In this document: piece by piece, positions 62,929 to 64,000 of the stretch
How the letters are laid out: every line of letters begins with the position of its first letter
Numbering within the stretch: position 1 is the first letter of the stretch
NCBI GenBank assembly: GCA_002159065.1
Contig: LZRV01000066.1
Span: 1 to 64,000, forward strand
Length of the DNA stretch: 64,000 nt
Source: Paenibacillaceae bacterium ZCTH02-B3
Lineage (GTDB): Bacteria > Bacillota > Bacilli > Paenibacillales > Paenibacillaceae
Direction: 5' to 3'
The notes under the pieces: model-generated
Told to the model about the DNA's origin: nothing
The model's database searches: none
The model's input: the letters and a program-made list of their open reading frames with translations, nothing else
Program-made: the position numbers and the translations under genes

Positions 62929-64000
62929 TTACGGTGCCGGTTCATTCCGCTTTCGGAGCCTTATCAGCAGAAGAAGGGAAAAGAACGAGCAGACGACGGC
63001 CAGCAGCGCGATGACCGCGTAGCCCGTCCGCAGGCCGAACCTTTCCATGACGGAGCCGATGATCACGTTGCCGGCCACGCCTCCGATTCCCAGGAGCGTC
63101 ACGGTAAAGGTCATGGCGGTGTCCAGCCCCCTTGCATACCGCTTCGCCAAAATGGCCATCACGGTCGGGTAGATCGGAGCAATGCCCAGACCGGCCAAGG
63201 CGAACAGAATCGCCGCCGGCTCCCCGAGGAGAACCGCCGCGAGGCCGCAGCCGCCTCCAAAAGCGGAGAGCAGCATGACGGACCGGATGTATCCGACGCG
63301 GTCGGTGACGGGTCCGAGGAGGAGCCTCGCCAGCATGAAAAAGAGGAAAAACAGCGAGAGCATGCCCGAAGCCCGTTCGGTATCCCACCGGTACACGCTT
63401 TCCAGATAGTACACCAGCCAGCTGCCCACGGCCAGCTCCGATACGACGCCGAAGGTAAGCATGGCCACGATCAGCCAGGCGGCCGGATCGGCGGCGATCG
63501 CCTTGAGCGAAACGCGGTTGCCTGCGTCGGTTCCGTCGTCGGGATCCCTGCCCAGGAGCGCGGGCACGATCGGCAATAGCGACAGCGAAAGCAACAGCGG
63601 AAACATCCCGCGCCAGCCGAGTTCGCCGGCGCTTCCGATTTCCCAGGCCATCGCGCCGGCCGCGGCCACCGGCGCCACCGTGGAGCCGAGTCCGTAGAAA
63701 AAATGCGACAAATTCATCATCGCGCCGATGTTTTTCGTGAAAATGCGCGCCGCGATGATCCCCAGGCCGATTTCCAGCATGCCGTTTCCAATAAACAGAA
63801 GAAAAAAGGACGCGGCAAGGAAAGCGAAGTTTCCGGCAAGGCCGATCAGCCATCCGGACAGGCCCATCGCCAGAAACGCCGCGACCACGGTCGGCCGGAT
63901 GCCGATCCTGCGGGCCAGAAAAGCCGTAAACGAACAGGCCAGCAAATATCCCAGGGAATTGACGGCCCACAGAAAGCCGATCTGCGATTCGCCCAGCCCA
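62929..64000 (-). CDS. MFS transporter, N-terminus beyond the window edge
   Basis: The C-terminal 357 codons of a major-facilitator permease; the frame stays open to base 64000, so the start lies outside. About ten to eleven membrane helices are visible. The segment at the edge (GESQIGFLWAVNSLGYLLACS) is helix 2 or the end of helix 1, and FARLLLGPVTDRVGY-like FMLARLLLGPVTDRVGYIR is the repeat of the conserved A-loop in the second half. Helix GIAPIYPTVMAILAKRY is typical of FucP/LacY-like members. Substrate cannot be told. Convergent with the ykuK-like gene, 21 bases apart. Confidence 0.85.
   Translation of the reverse strand, partial: GLGESQIGFLWAVNSLGYLLACSFTAFLARRIGIRPTVVAAFLAMGLSGWLIGLAGNFAFLAASFFLLFIGNGMLEIGLGIIAARIFTKNIGAMMNLSHFFYGLGSTVAPVAAAGAMAWEIGSAGELGWRGMFPLLLSLSLLPIVPALLGRDPDDGTDAGNRVSLKAIAADPAAWLIVAMLTFGVVSELAVGSWLVYYLESVYRWDTERASGMLSLFFLFFMLARLLLGPVTDRVGYIRSVMLLSAFGGGCGLAAVLLGEPAAILFALAGLGIAPIYPTVMAILAKRYARGLDTAMTFTVTLLGIGGVAGNVIIGSVMERFGLRTGYAVIALLAVVCSFFSLLLLIRLRKRNEPAP

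Overview
The window reads as one stretch of chromosome from a GC-rich, endospore-forming member of the Bacillales. The gene order spoVK-hflX-ynbB-glnR-glnA followed by lexA/yneA, the order mutS-mutL-miaA-hfq, and the sporulation genes cotE, spoVK and tlp all support this. High GC, frequent TTG/GTG starts, a C-terminal protease gene between mutS and mutL, and a spore-type amidoligase point to the Paenibacillaceae (Paenibacillus/Thermobacillus/Cohnella type). That placement is inference from gene content; no 16S gene is present.

Layout. 1-1.6 kb: the 5' end of a group IIC intron sitting directly behind a terminator hairpin, a two-gene YxcD pair, and a beta-carbonic anhydrase. The last is divergent from an M32 carboxypeptidase through two superimposed promoters. 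3.3-9.3 kb: cotE, a COOH-NH2 ligase-type amidoligase and a large GH115 alpha-glucuronidase on the other strand, lying between cotE and mutS, which are adjacent in B. subtilis. 9.6-17.9 kb: mismatch repair and RNA genes (mutS, S41 protease, mutL, methyltransferase, miaA, hfq), mostly overlapping by 1-14 bases. 18-27 kb: class A PBP, DUF402 phosphatase, spoVK, hflX, ynbB, glnR-glnA with a textbook GlnR operator. 27-28.3 kb: lexA and yneA diverge from a region carrying five SOS boxes. 28.6-33.8 kb: a membrane protein, a HAD hydrolase, metH and the spore gene tlp. 34-42 kb: DNA repair (mrfA-mrfB, an Fpg-like glycosylase, an Nfo-like nuclease), a frameshifted receiver-like gene, a YlmA-like ABC ATPase and an RlmM-like methyltransferase. 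42-48 kb: a Ser/Thr kinase fused to a MinD-like domain, a two-component system whose kinase gene overlaps a convergent NlpC/P60 gene, thiamine pyrophosphokinase and a TRIC-like channel.

48.05-48.9 kb is gene-poor and repeat-rich. 48.9-55.3 kb: complete pdhABCD operon, then thyA and dihydrofolate reductase. 55.4-58.3 kb: a membrane-anchored glucosaminidase-like protein and a metallophosphoesterase. 58.4-62.1 kb: a CIRCE (HrcA) operator at a good promoter, a structured leader with an intrinsic terminator, and a tightly coupled three-gene operon (sugar nucleotidyltransferase, GT4 glycosyltransferase, six-hairpin barrel protein). The window closes with ykuK-like and partial MFS genes.

The most interesting candidate for an undescribed system is the CIRCE-plus-attenuator-controlled sugar operon at 58.4-62.1 kb, because CIRCE is normally confined to chaperone operons. 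Other highlights are the five-box SOS intergenic region, a MutS whose C-terminal linker has expanded into W-(S/N)-E repeats ahead of its clamp-binding motif, and the kinase-MinD fusion.
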